From JAHDHW01 sp965277415 (GTDB lineage: Bacteria > Bacteroidota > Bacteroidia > Chitinophagales > Saprospiraceae), in contig CBDICS010000058.1 in assembly GCA_965277415.1 (NCBI GenBank), positions 62,001 through 126,000 of the forward strand: 64,000 nucleotides of DNA, in the 5' to 3' direction. How positions within the stretch are numbered: the first letter of the stretch is position 1; each line of letters begins with the position of its first letter. Position numbers and translations under genes: made by a program. The notes beneath the pieces are model-generated. The model did not search any database and was not told the DNA's origin. It was given only the letters and a program-made list of their open reading frames with translations. Below are positions 46,528-55,081 of this stretch, in pieces.

Positions 46528-46593
46528 CACTGCACCGAAGGTACCCATCACTATACCGAAGACATCCATCACTTTACCGAAGGTAACAATCCC
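46528..46593. repeat. 21-bp tandem repeat, three imperfect copies
   Basis: Units of 21 bp built on CACTNNACCGAAGRYAYCCAT occur three times in a row beyond the yidC stop (46640). A weak plus-strand frame of 61 codons through it reads HCTEGTH, HYTEDIH and HFTEGNN, but it overlaps yidC and is not supported as a gene. Confidence 0.7.
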
Positions 46594-46639
46594 TATTTTC
46601 TCTCCAAAAGAAAATCTATCCCTATACCACAGGTATCCA

Positions 46640-48526
46640 CTATTTTTTCCGCCCCTTCTTACCTTTCTCCTTCTCCGCCTGAGCCGCTTGAGCTTGCTTC
46701 ATAGCATCCGCTAAACGATCTTGAAAACCTCCTTTTTTCTTAGGTTTCTTCCTATACGCCTCCAGTTCTTTTTCAATTTTCTTTTTATCTATGAGGTATT
46801 CCTTGGTTACAATGGTTTGGGTAATATTCATTAAATTACTAAAGAACAAATAACAAGAAAGTCCTGAAGCAAAATTATTAAAAAAGAACAAAAACATAAC
46901 GGGCATTGCATATTGCATATATTTCATCATCGGATTGACCGACATATCCATATGTTTGGTATTATAATAAGTATAAATTACCGTTGTTACGGCCCAAAGA
47001 ATAGTAAACAAACTTACATGAGCCCCATAAAATGGAATATCTAAACCAAAAGGAAGGTAAGTAAACACATCATAACTAGAAAGGTCGGTAGCCCAAAGGA
47101 AACTTGCCTGTCTAAATTCAATAGAGGCTGGAAAGAACCGATACAATGCAAACCAAATTGGCATTTGTAATGCAATCGGAAAACACCCGCCCAATGGATT
47201 TACACCAAATTCTCGATACAGTTTCATTGTTTCTACCTGTACAGCCTGTGCATCATCTGGGTTTTTCTCTTTTAATTTTGTTAATCTTGGTTTTAATGCA
47301 CCCATTTTAGATTGAGAATGAAGCATCTTATAGGTCAGCGGATATAAAACCAATTTCACTAATAATGTCAACACAAAAATCACGATTCCCATACTTCCAA
47401 TAAAAGAAGATAGCAAATTAAATATAGGTCGAATTAACCATCGATTGATTGTCCCAAAGATACTTCTGCCAAAAGGAACAATATCTTCCAGAGCGATATC
47501 ATAACTGGCTAGTCTATCATATTCATTAGGTCCAATATAAAATTGCATTGAAGCGGAATTATTATTCAAAGGAATTTCTACTTGGGAAGTTAATTTCTTT
47601 ATATCCTCATTCGCTTCATCTGTTAATTCAGTAATCAAATTTGTCTTATCAAAAGCATTATTGGCAATCAAAGTGGTATTGAAAAACTGATTAGAGTGAG
47701 AAACCCACTTTATACGTTTACCATCTACATCTTCAGTATCCGCTCCGGTACAAGAACAATGATCTGGATCATCATCCATTTCCTTAAAGTAGATCGCTGT
47801 ATAATTCTGCTCATAGCTAGTATTGTGCTCAATCCGGTCTAGATAATTAACCCAGTTGATTTTTATCTTATCAGCTCGATTTCCGACTGCCTGTAAACCA
47901 ACTAAGTTTACATCATAATCAATGGTATAATCATCAGGAGAGATTGTATACTTCTGCTCAATATAAGCTCCGGAGCCTGCATTTGCTCTAAACGTGATAG
48001 TATTTCCATTTTCAACACCTTGAAAAATCAAATCTCCAGTATTAACTTTTCCGCCAGCTGCTCCTGCAACATCAAGTTCAAATTCAAATTTGTTTTTCTC
48101 ATCCTCTAATAGTTTTAAAGGACTTTTATGCTCTACTCTCGCACTATCTACTGTAAGTTTATCGTATTTTTTTAATTCAACCTCTTTTATTCGTCCGCCT
48201 TTATTTGTAAAAACAACCTTAAATAGATTATTTTCAATAGTTTGCAACCTTTCACTCCCTTCTACACTTGAGCCAAATGCCCCATAAGTACTATTTCTTA
48301 GTACCATTTTCATAGAATCTGATAATTCAGGGGTGTTTTCAATTGCAACTGTATCTAGTGGATCGAGACCATTTTGAAGTCGGGCTTGTTCAGCAGCTAC
48401 ATTTTGTAAGGAATCCTGTATTTCTTGGTTTCTTTTAATCTCTTCAGGGCTAGGTCTTCCATAATAAGACCATGCCATGACCAATATAAAAATCAGAATT
48501 AATCCAGTAATATTATTCTTATCCAT
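46640..48526 (-). CDS. yidC: Membrane protein insertase YidC
   Basis: This inner-membrane insertase integrates membrane proteins with or without the Sec translocon. The 628-residue protein starts with an N-terminal membrane anchor (ITGLILIFILVMAWSYYGRP), followed by the large periplasmic beta-sandwich domain to about residue 350. The conserved YidC/Oxa1 core then begins at SFIGSMGIVIFVLTLLVKLVLYPLT, with NPLGGCFPIALQMPIWFALYRFF near 445-467 and two later helices. The C-terminal tail is highly basic (KEKGKKGRKK), as in other members that contact ribosomes. A TAnnTTTG box lies 142 bases upstream, giving a fairly long leader. Assignment is firm. Confidence 0.97.
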   Translation of the reverse strand: MDKNNITGLILIFILVMAWSYYGRPSPEEIKRNQEIQDSLQNVAAEQARLQNGLDPLDTVAIENTPELSDSMKMVLRNSTYGAFGSSVEGSERLQTIENNLFKVVFTNKGGRIKEVELKKYDKLTVDSARVEHKSPLKLLEDEKNKFEFELDVAGAAGGKVNTGDLIFQGVENGNTITFRANAGSGAYIEQKYTISPDDYTIDYDVNLVGLQAVGNRADKIKINWVNYLDRIEHNTSYEQNYTAIYFKEMDDDPDHCSCTGADTEDVDGKRIKWVSHSNQFFNTTLIANNAFDKTNLITELTDEANEDIKKLTSQVEIPLNNNSASMQFYIGPNEYDRLASYDIALEDIVPFGRSIFGTINRWLIRPIFNLLSSFIGSMGIVIFVLTLLVKLVLYPLTYKMLHSQSKMGALKPRLTKLKEKNPDDAQAVQVETMKLYREFGVNPLGGCFPIALQMPIWFALYRFFPASIEFRQASFLWATDLSSYDVFTYLPFGLDIPFYGAHVSLFTILWAVTTVIYTYYNTKHMDMSVNPMMKYMQYAMPVMFLFFFNNFASGLSCYLFFSNLMNITQTIVTKEYLIDKKKIEKELEAYRKKPKKKGGFQDRLADAMKQAQAAQAEKEKGKKGRKK

Positions 48527-48667
48527 CTATTGTATAAGTATTAAGTATGTTTAATTGCTTTTAAATGAAACAATGTCCCTATAAAATGCTTATAATATAA
48601 AAGCGGTTTAACTATCTAACAAATGGCTAAAAGCCAATATTTAAGTAGTTTTTTATCAAAAGCTCCG

Positions 48668-48675
48668 CAAAGGTA
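48668..48675 (-). promoter_or_regulatory. Candidate -7 promoter box of yidC
   Basis: On the minus strand it reads TACCTTTG, matching the TAnnTTTG consensus exactly. It implies a 5' leader of roughly 135 bases for yidC. The divergent DUF3293 gene starts only 40 bases away on the other strand. Confidence 0.5.
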
Positions 48676-48714
48676 CAATTTTGTTTATTTTTATCCTGCT
48701 AAAATTGCGAATCC

Positions 48715-49140
48715 ATGGATTATAATTCAAATAACATAGACCAATCTCTTATCACAGCATATCAGGATACCGTATATTCCACTTTCCAACCTCCTTTGCA
48801 GCTCAAAATTGGAGAAAAGAATGAAGCTTTGACCGTCTTCCTATTCGACAATAATGCTTTTACATGGGCTTTTGTTTCAGCTTCAAATCCTTTTTCGATC
48901 AAAATCGAAGCAAAAGAAAATCAAAAACGCCATAGCGCACTCGTCAATTTTGTTAAAAACAGTGGATTGAGGTTCATTGAAGGGGAAGGAAAAAGTAAAG
49001 ACTCCACTTGGTCAGAGAAAAGTCTATTCATCCTTGATATATCCAAAAAAGAAGCTATTATACTAGCTCAAAACTTCGAACAAAACGCCATTGTCTTTGG
49101 TTATTTTGATAGAGCACCGGACTTGGTGCTTTGTAGGTAG
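48715..49140 (+). CDS. DUF3293 family protein
   Basis: This 141-residue cytoplasmic protein matches the DUF3293 pattern: TWAFVSASNPFSIKIEAKENQKRHSALVNFV near residues 50-80, then the GEGKSKDSTWSEKSLFILDISKKEAIILAQNFEQNAIVFGYFD stretch. Its function is unknown. Length is normal for the family. It is divergent from yidC with overlapping promoter space and stands as a single-gene unit. Confidence 0.85.
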   Translation: MDYNSNNIDQSLITAYQDTVYSTFQPPLQLKIGEKNEALTVFLFDNNAFTWAFVSASNPFSIKIEAKENQKRHSALVNFVKNSGLRFIEGEGKSKDSTWSEKSLFILDISKKEAIILAQNFEQNAIVFGYFDRAPDLVLCR

Positions 49141-49357
49141 TTCAGAATCTGCATTTATGATCTTAGCATTTAGAGTTCTTAAAAACTTTAAGAGTTTTCA
49201 AGATTTAGCCCTATCCTTTCTTAAATCTTTCTTAAAACTATAAATAAACAGCACGATTCACTAACGTTTTAGCTTTAGTGGGGATAAAAGATGTACGGAT
49301 GGTTTAAAAAATCCTCCAGCTCTTAATCCTATTTCCTAAAATGAAAAATGAATTAAA

Positions 49358-50206
49358 ATGGAACCAACACTTATGATTTCATGCTTATTAGCGAGCATAA
49401 CAATCATTCTTATTTATATTGCTATAAGAATGACTGATTTCAAAAAAATCTTCAAAAGGTCTGGCAAAAAGAATCAAATTGAAAAATTTGAAATCAGAAA
49501 AGAAAGGCTATTTTTTCAAAAATATGCCAATGTTAATTCTAAATTCAGGACAGTTACCATTACTCAGGCAATTATTCAGGGGTTTGAAATTTTAAATAAC
49601 ATTGCTTCAATCTCCAGCCAGTCTTTGGCTTCACAGGAAAGCAATACTAAAAAACTTACTAGAGAAGCTAGATCCTCTCTATTAAATGTGATTCAATCAG
49701 AATGTGATCCAGGGGATATTACTTTAAAAGAATTACAGGCTGCCAATGCTGAATATGAGGCTGATTTAAATGAAATATTAGGCTTCGGAAATTTAAATAA
49801 ACTTTGTAAATGTCCTGGTGGAGAAGGTTTTTGTGATTGGACACCAGAAATGTTCACGCGGTTTATTGTAAGACGAGATCTTTGGAATTTAACTAGCATT
49901 CAAATTTTTAATGCGAAAACCAATGCTCTAATATCAACCTGGAGTATTAATAATATTGAGTATTCAGGAACGAGGACTAATGCCTTAGTCGTCATGAGTA
50001 ATCAAGATGACCTTGAAAAATTAGCTGCAGGCGCTATGGTAAAAATCATATTTAAATGGTTGGCTATAGAAGATGGAAAAGAGGTAGAACGCTGTATAAT
50101 TATAATGAATAAGATTCCTGAGTCTGACAATACCAATACTGGAATAACAACATTAAATCCAGTAGATATACTCAGCGAAAATAATAGCAGAGTAGTCAAT
50201 TCCTAA
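49358..50206 (+). CDS. Membrane-anchored protein of unknown function upstream of the CHAT gene
   Basis: I do not recognise this 282-residue protein. It has an N-terminal hydrophobic helix (ISCLLASITIILIYIAIRM at 7-25) followed by a basic stretch (KKIFKRSGKKNQIEK), so the bulk should be cytoplasmic. The middle is helical with QSLASQESNTKKLTREARSS, then a Cys-rich motif CKCPGGEGFC at about 149-158. The second half is beta-rich (TSIQIFNAKTNALISTWSI). It lies 74 bases upstream of the CHAT gene in the same direction, separated by a terminator hairpin. It could be a substrate or partner of the CHAT protease (speculation from position only). Confidence 0.65.
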   Translation: MEPTLMISCLLASITIILIYIAIRMTDFKKIFKRSGKKNQIEKFEIRKERLFFQKYANVNSKFRTVTITQAIIQGFEILNNIASISSQSLASQESNTKKLTREARSSLLNVIQSECDPGDITLKELQAANAEYEADLNEILGFGNLNKLCKCPGGEGFCDWTPEMFTRFIVRRDLWNLTSIQIFNAKTNALISTWSINNIEYSGTRTNALVVMSNQDDLEKLAAGAMVKIIFKWLAIEDGKEVERCIIIMNKIPESDNTNTGITTLNPVDILSENNSRVVNS

Positions 50207-50224
50207 TTTTTTAGTATCTTAACA

Positions 50225-50255
50225 AGGTGAAGTTTATTTAACTTCACCTTTTTTT
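50225..50255 (+). terminator. Rho-independent terminator before the CHAT gene
   Basis: A perfect 10-bp stem AGGTGAAGTT/AACTTCACCT with a 5-nt loop is followed by seven T. It begins 18 bases after the stop of the upstream gene and 56 bases before the CHAT ATG, so it ends the first transcript or attenuates read-through into the second. Confidence 0.85.
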
Positions 50256-50280
50256 ATTTCAACACTTGAGACCCATTAAA

Positions 50281-53172
50281 ATGAAAGAAGCTACCAATTG
50301 GCAGAGCTTTGCCCTAGGCTTGCTTTTTTTTATCCTTCCTTTTGCAACCTCTGCACAAATCAGTACTGCGGATAGTCTTGTCTATGTTTATTATTACGGT
50401 CAAATAAATAAAGCAGAACACTCAGATTCTATTTTTTTTTACTATGACACTATAGTAGATTTTTCAAAGCGAAAAAAACATCTGGATAAAACTATTGAAG
50501 CTTTATTTTTTAAAATCGGATATGCAATAGAAAATGACCAACTAAACATTGCAAAAAATAGTTTTCATCAAATATCGAATTCTATTAATAAAATAAAAGA
50601 TAACAAAAAAAAGCACTCATTAAACTTTGATAAACTAGTATTAAAAAATCATTATTATAGACAAATCGGCAAAAAGAGTCAGGCTTTAGAAGAGATGGAA
50701 ATAATAATTAAAGATTTAGAGTCAGATCATACTAACACAGCGAATGACTCTTCAAACCTTTATTATACCTATCTCCAATTGGGGCAAATACATAGTGAAG
50801 AAGGCAATTATGATGAAGCAATTAACTATTATAAAAGAGCTCGTGATTTCACCCGTAATCCTAAAGCTTTTTATGGTTATATCGGTGTTGCTTATCGTAA
50901 CAAAAAGGAATATGAAAAAGCAAAATTTTATATTAAAGAAGAAATTGAAAGTTTTATAGAAAGAGAAAAAAACAATCAGCCTTTCGCCCCTTCATTATTA
51001 AGTGCAGACTACAGAAATCTTTCAAACATCTTAGTTAAGGAAGGGAACTGGGATAAAGCATTACAGTATTTATTAAAATCACGAAACTATATTTCTAGCA
51101 ACAACTCCGCTTATCCGTATACCTATATTCAAGAAGGGAATATTCATTTAGCGAAAAAAGAATATCAAAACGCATTAAACAGCATTAATGAAGGCCTTAG
51201 GCTTAAAAAGAAATCATTACAAATAGATAAGAACGTTCAGTTTGTTAAGTTCTATTCCAGTCTAGGAGATGTCCATTTCGAAAAAGGCACACTACTAAAA
51301 GCCCTGGACTATTTCCAGTTGGCAATGATTAATTTAGTAGAAAACTTTAATGATACAGATTTCTCTGAAAACCCTTTGCCTGACTACTTAGATAATAGAA
51401 AGAGTCTATTAGAAATTTTAAATAAAAAAATAAAAGCTTTAGTAATTTTAAGCGAAGAAGAAGTAGCTTTAAGTAAAGAAGATCAGAAATATACAAAATT
51501 AGCTTATAAAACTGCAAAGACAGCCATTGCACTCATCGACAATATTCGTGTAGATTATTTTTCAGAAGCGGATAAACAGTTCCTAATGGAGCAAAGCTAC
51601 CCAATCTATAAACAAGCGATTCAATTAGCATATAATCGTGGTGAAATAGAGAAAGCATTTCAATATACAGATAAATATAAAGCCGTAAATTTATTTGAAG
51701 CAATGAAGCTTACTCAAGCGGAGGCATTTGCGGATTTAGATGAAGATATACTTATTCAAAAATTTGAATTAAAAAAGAAATTAATTAATTGTCAAAACTC
51801 AATGTTGACCACAAATAGCGCTATTGAAAAAGAAAAATATAGCAAGCAGTTCTTTAAATTAAAAAAAGAATTTGAATTACTCTTAAATAAAATGAAAGAG
51901 AATTCGCAATTCAAATTTGCACTGCAAGAAATAACAATTGCCTCTTCTTTAGAAATCAAAAATAATGTTTTATTCCCTAATCAATCTTTATTAGAATTTT
52001 TTGTAAGTGAAGAATACATTCTTGGTTTTTTAATTAGTCCAGAATATGATTCGCTAGTCGTAAAGAAAATTCCTTTTTCAAAAGAATTGAAATATGCTAT
52101 TGAGCATATTAACGATCATATCTATTTTATTGAAAACGCTTATATCCAAGAAGCACAATTAATTTATCAACAATTAATTGATCCATTTTTTGAAAATACA
52201 GGTTTTCCAGAAAGTTTAGTATTGATTCCAGATGGTATCCTATGGAATATTCCATACCGAGCATTAATTACGGAATCTGTTAAAAATGAAGCCCAACCTA
52301 ATTTCAAAAAATTAAAGTATCTAGGTATACAAGTAGCTCTAAGCCGCTGTTTTTCTGCTTCGACTTATGCAACGATGAATCGTTCTACCCAAAAGACGGA
52401 CTGGGATCAAGAATTATTAGCCTACGCTCCTCCTTTTAAACCAATAATTAATAAAAAAGGTGGAGATGATCGCGGCGAACTTATGCCTTTATACAATACA
52501 AAAGAAGAAATCATTGATATTGGGGCTAAATTTAATCAACCAGAATTAATCTATGACACCCTAGCCATCAAGGATCATTTTTTAAATCGTATTTTTCAAT
52601 TCAAATATAAGATCATACACTTTGCTACACATGGAATTGTAGATAAAGAACATCCTGAGCGGTCCTATATTGCTTTTTCAAACCTTGTTCACAATGGTGG
52701 TAATGATCAGTCTTTTAAGTTAGGACTTAATGAATTGTACAATATGTTTATCCCCTCTGAAATGGTTGTCTTAAGCGCTTGTGAATCAGGAATTGGAAAA
52801 ATGTATAAAGGAGAAGGCGCAATCAGTATTGCTCGTGGGTTCATATATGCTGGAACTAAAAGTGTCATTACTACGCTCTGGCGTATTCCTGATAAGGCTT
52901 CTTGCCAAATTATGAAAAACTTTTATTCGGAATTAATGCAAGGCAATAGAAAAGATATTGCTTTGAGAAATGCTAATGAATCCTATATTCAAAACTTCGA
53001 TATAGATAATGATCGTGCTCACCCAAAATATTGGGCAAGTTTTACCGCTATTGGTAATATGGACCCCATTCAAGTTTCGTGTTTTTCTATTAAAAGAATA
53101 GCATTTTATTTATTTATTATTTTATCTCTTACTCTGTTGTATAAACTTTTCAAGCGGTTTCGTAAGGGATAA
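50281..53172 (+). CDS. Secreted TPR-CHAT protease-like protein with C-terminal membrane anchor
   Basis: This 963-residue protein has TPR repeats and a caspase-like CHAT peptidase domain. The ATG at 50281 gives a signal peptide (WQSFALGLLFFILPFATSAQ). TPRs fill about residues 75-370 (YLQLGQIHSEEGNYDEAINYYKRA, LYLK-type repeats), followed by a coiled-coil linker. The CHAT domain spans about 560-940, with the catalytic His784 in IIHFATHG and Cys834 in VVLSACESGIGKMYKGEG. A C-terminal hydrophobic segment (IAFYLFIILSLTLLYKLF) with a basic end anchors it, so the TPR-CHAT part should be periplasmic. It converges on an ECF sigma/anti-sigma pair. In type III-E CRISPR systems TPR-CHAT proteins regulate an ECF sigma factor by proteolysis; here no Cas gene is present. 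Confidence 0.92.
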   Translation: MKEATNWQSFALGLLFFILPFATSAQISTADSLVYVYYYGQINKAEHSDSIFFYYDTIVDFSKRKKHLDKTIEALFFKIGYAIENDQLNIAKNSFHQISNSINKIKDNKKKHSLNFDKLVLKNHYYRQIGKKSQALEEMEIIIKDLESDHTNTANDSSNLYYTYLQLGQIHSEEGNYDEAINYYKRARDFTRNPKAFYGYIGVAYRNKKEYEKAKFYIKEEIESFIEREKNNQPFAPSLLSADYRNLSNILVKEGNWDKALQYLLKSRNYISSNNSAYPYTYIQEGNIHLAKKEYQNALNSINEGLRLKKKSLQIDKNVQFVKFYSSLGDVHFEKGTLLKALDYFQLAMINLVENFNDTDFSENPLPDYLDNRKSLLEILNKKIKALVILSEEEVALSKEDQKYTKLAYKTAKTAIALIDNIRVDYFSEADKQFLMEQSYPIYKQAIQLAYNRGEIEKAFQYTDKYKAVNLFEAMKLTQAEAFADLDEDILIQKFELKKKLINCQNSMLTTNSAIEKEKYSKQFFKLKKEFELLLNKMKENSQFKFALQEITIASSLEIKNNVLFPNQSLLEFFVSEEYILGFLISPEYDSLVVKKIPFSKELKYAIEHINDHIYFIENAYIQEAQLIYQQLIDPFFENTGFPESLVLIPDGILWNIPYRALITESVKNEAQPNFKKLKYLGIQVALSRCFSASTYATMNRSTQKTDWDQELLAYAPPFKPIINKKGGDDRGELMPLYNTKEEIIDIGAKFNQPELIYDTLAIKDHFLNRIFQFKYKIIHFATHGIVDKEHPERSYIAFSNLVHNGGNDQSFKLGLNELYNMFIPSEMVVLSACESGIGKMYKGEGAISIARGFIYAGTKSVITTLWRIPDKASCQIMKNFYSELMQGNRKDIALRNANESYIQNFDIDNDRAHPKYWASFTAIGNMDPIQVSCFSIKRIAFYLFIILSLTLLYKLFKRFRKG

Positions 53173-53191
53173 ACTAATAAATGCACTATTT

Positions 53192-53995
53192 CTAAAGCAA
53201 ATTTAAAAGTGTTTTTGCCTTTCTTCCATAAGTCTCCTCAGGTTGTTCTTTTAGAAAATTATTAATTCTAATTATCAAGGCTTCTTTATTCACTTCAGAT
53301 TTTTTACAAAGTTCATGATCACAAAGAATCGCTATCCATTTAGCATTATCTAGGTTAACGGTATTTATCCAGTTTTTATTAGTCGTATTATATGCTTTAA
53401 TCAACTTTTCAAATTCTTGTTTTGCGATATTATAATTTCCAGATTTATAATGAGCATGGCCACTTAAATATAAAGCCTTTAAATACAAACTATCTTTAGG
53501 TGTGATCGTCTTAAGTCGATTAATACATGCTGTATAGTCCGTTTTTCCATCGGCTACGGAAGCAAAATCAATTTCAGCCAAATCATATGTTGAAGAAACC
53601 CCGTCAGATCTTCCACCTCTATCAACATCCAATACAGGTCTTATATACTTAGCTTGTTCAAATTTTTGCCAGGCATTTTTCTGCATCCACCAATAAGAAG
53701 TCCCTATTCCAATAATGAGAAATACAATAGCTACAGCAATCTTTCGAACGACTGAGTTCAAGACAAAAAAGTTCTTTTTATTTATAGGTACTTCTGGTAA
53801 AGATTCATTCCAAGATCTAACTTTATTTTGAAAAGATTCGTCTCGTAAACTTTTTAAACCTTTATAAATCACTTTATAATCTTCGACTTGCTCACTAAAT
53901 GCTTTATCATTTTCTATCTTTTCTTTAAACTTCCCGAGTTCTTCTCCGCTTAGTTTCCCTTCAATAAAGAGTTGTATTTGTATTTGTTCATCCAT
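53192..53995 (-). CDS. Transmembrane anti-sigma-like protein with periplasmic TPR domain
   Basis: This 267-residue protein is encoded directly after the ECF sigma gene, 10 bases away. The N-terminal 70 residues (IQLFIEGKLSGEELGKFKEKIENDKAFSEQVEDY) resemble the cytoplasmic sigma-binding part of Bacteroidota anti-sigma factors, but the HxxxCxxC zinc motif is absent. One membrane helix lies at 83-104 (VRKIAVAIVFLIIGIGTSYWWM), with basic residues before it, so the C-terminus faces the periplasm. The periplasmic part carries one clear TPR (LYLSGHAHYKSGNYNIAKQEFEKLI) and a long loop with DVDRGGRSDGVSS. The predicted job is to hold the sigma factor at the membrane until a periplasmic signal releases it. 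The neighbouring CHAT protein would be on the same side. Confidence 0.7.
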   Translation of the reverse strand: MDEQIQIQLFIEGKLSGEELGKFKEKIENDKAFSEQVEDYKVIYKGLKSLRDESFQNKVRSWNESLPEVPINKKNFFVLNSVVRKIAVAIVFLIIGIGTSYWWMQKNAWQKFEQAKYIRPVLDVDRGGRSDGVSSTYDLAEIDFASVADGKTDYTACINRLKTITPKDSLYLKALYLSGHAHYKSGNYNIAKQEFEKLIKAYNTTNKNWINTVNLDNAKWIAILCDHELCKKSEVNKEALIIRINNFLKEQPEETYGRKAKTLLNLL

Positions 53996-54005
53996 CGGTT
54001 TTCTT

Positions 54006-54587
54006 TTATTTATCTTTAAATTTTTGGTAAATTTTTCTTAATTTCTCCATACATTTAAATCTTCTTTGCCTGACAGCTCCTGCACTCGCAATATCCATTT
54101 TTTTTGCAATGGCATCATCTGCATTTTCTTCTATATAACTTAATTGTATTAATTGTTTACAGTCAGCTTTTAATTGAGCTAATAGCTTTTTGATCAAATC
54201 ACCTAAGGCTTCCTTATTATAATGATCATCAATTGCCGGATTTAGATAAGCTCCTTGTATCGTTTCTAAATCATCCGCGCCCCGTTCTTTCATTCGCTTC
54301 TTTTCATCAAAATACTTAAGTCTATAATTCTTACCAATCCCAATCAAATAGGATTTCAGATTACTCTTTAAAGGAGGAATTAATTTCTCATCTCTTATAT
54401 TGAGATAAAATCTTGTGAATGACAATTCATATATCTCCAATATTTCTTTTCTATCTAGATTTCCCAACTTAAAAAAATAAGAACAAAAGTAAGCCCAATA
54501 TTCGCCATGCAATTGCTTAAGCAGAACTTGATTGCCTTCTTTTATTTTCATCAATAGTTGTTCATCTTGTGGGTATGCTCTAGTCAT
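54006..54587 (-). CDS. ECF-type RNA polymerase sigma factor
   Basis: This 193-residue member of the sigma-70 family directs RNA polymerase to specific promoters. Region 2 is at about 15-95 (LLKQLHGEYWAYFCSYFFKLGNLDRKEILEIYELSFTRFYLNI and LIGIGKNYRLKYFDEKKR). Region 4 is at about 130-185, with a helix-turn-helix around CKQLIQLSYIEENADDAIAKKMDIASAGAVRQRRFKCMEKLR. It is divergent from typical ECF sequences, as is usual in Saprospiraceae-like genomes, but the order of regions is clear. It starts the two-gene unit with the anti-sigma-like protein. A nested MITE fills the upstream region, so its promoter may lie in or next to that element. Confidence 0.88.
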   Translation of the reverse strand: MTRAYPQDEQLLMKIKEGNQVLLKQLHGEYWAYFCSYFFKLGNLDRKEILEIYELSFTRFYLNIRDEKLIPPLKSNLKSYLIGIGKNYRLKYFDEKKRMKERGADDLETIQGAYLNPAIDDHYNKEALGDLIKKLLAQLKADCKQLIQLSYIEENADDAIAKKMDIASAGAVRQRRFKCMEKLRKIYQKFKDK

Positions 54588-54661
54588 TAATCTTTCTAAA
54601 TTTCAATTTGTTAGTGTGTGCTCAATTATTATTTCTAAAGTTAAAAAAAATAAACAATATC

Positions 54662-54940
54662 CTTATAATGATCAGTCCTATGAACCATGGCGATTACAAG
54701 AACAATATTTTAAATTTGTATTATAGTGATCAGTCCTACGGACTGTGTGATTTGGTGATCGCTTTGCTTGTGAGGGGCTACTTTGGGCAGACTTTAAAAA
54801 TTTTGATCATTTATTTTTGCTCAATTCATCTTTGATAGATAAACTTACGATTGTCATATCCTATGGACTAAGTGATTTGGTGATTGCTTCGCTTGTGATC
54901 GACCTGCGGTCTGGTGATCGTTCCTTCAGATATAATCATA
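54662..54940. mobile_element. Nested family B MITEs: outer copy interrupted by an inner 175-bp copy
   Basis: The inner copy is 54685-54859, exactly 175 bp as at 15512-15686, with 16-bp ends CCATGGCGATTACAAG and CTTACGATTGTCATAT. It is flanked by CCTATGAA (54677-54684) and CCTATGGA (54860-54867), an 8-bp duplication with one difference. The flanks themselves are family B sequence (ATAATGATCAGTCCTATG at the left, CTATGGACTAAGTGATTTGG at the right), so one element jumped into another. The outer right arm continues with GATCGACCTGCGGTCTGGTG. The whole 494-bp gap between the sigma and patatin genes otherwise shows no gene. Confidence 0.85.
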
Positions 54941-55081
54941 TTGTATGTCGAGGTTTTCTATTTTTTATAAAAAATAAACATTTGGGTAACGCATGATAAA
55001 GAAACTGGATTAACCGAAAAGAAACATAAATCATGCTAGGCATTTCAATAGTCTATAAGAAAATCTAAAATTAATAGTATT

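Noticed and set aside
46519..46704. Small plus-strand gene of 61 codons
   Set aside because: It overlaps the 3' end of yidC, is mostly made of the 21-bp tandem repeat, and has no convincing ribosome-binding site.
50281..54587. Possible type III-E CRISPR (Craspase-like) locus
   Set aside because: TPR-CHAT and an ECF sigma factor are present, but there is no Cas7-11 effector, no Csx30-like gene I can recognise and no CRISPR array anywhere in the window.
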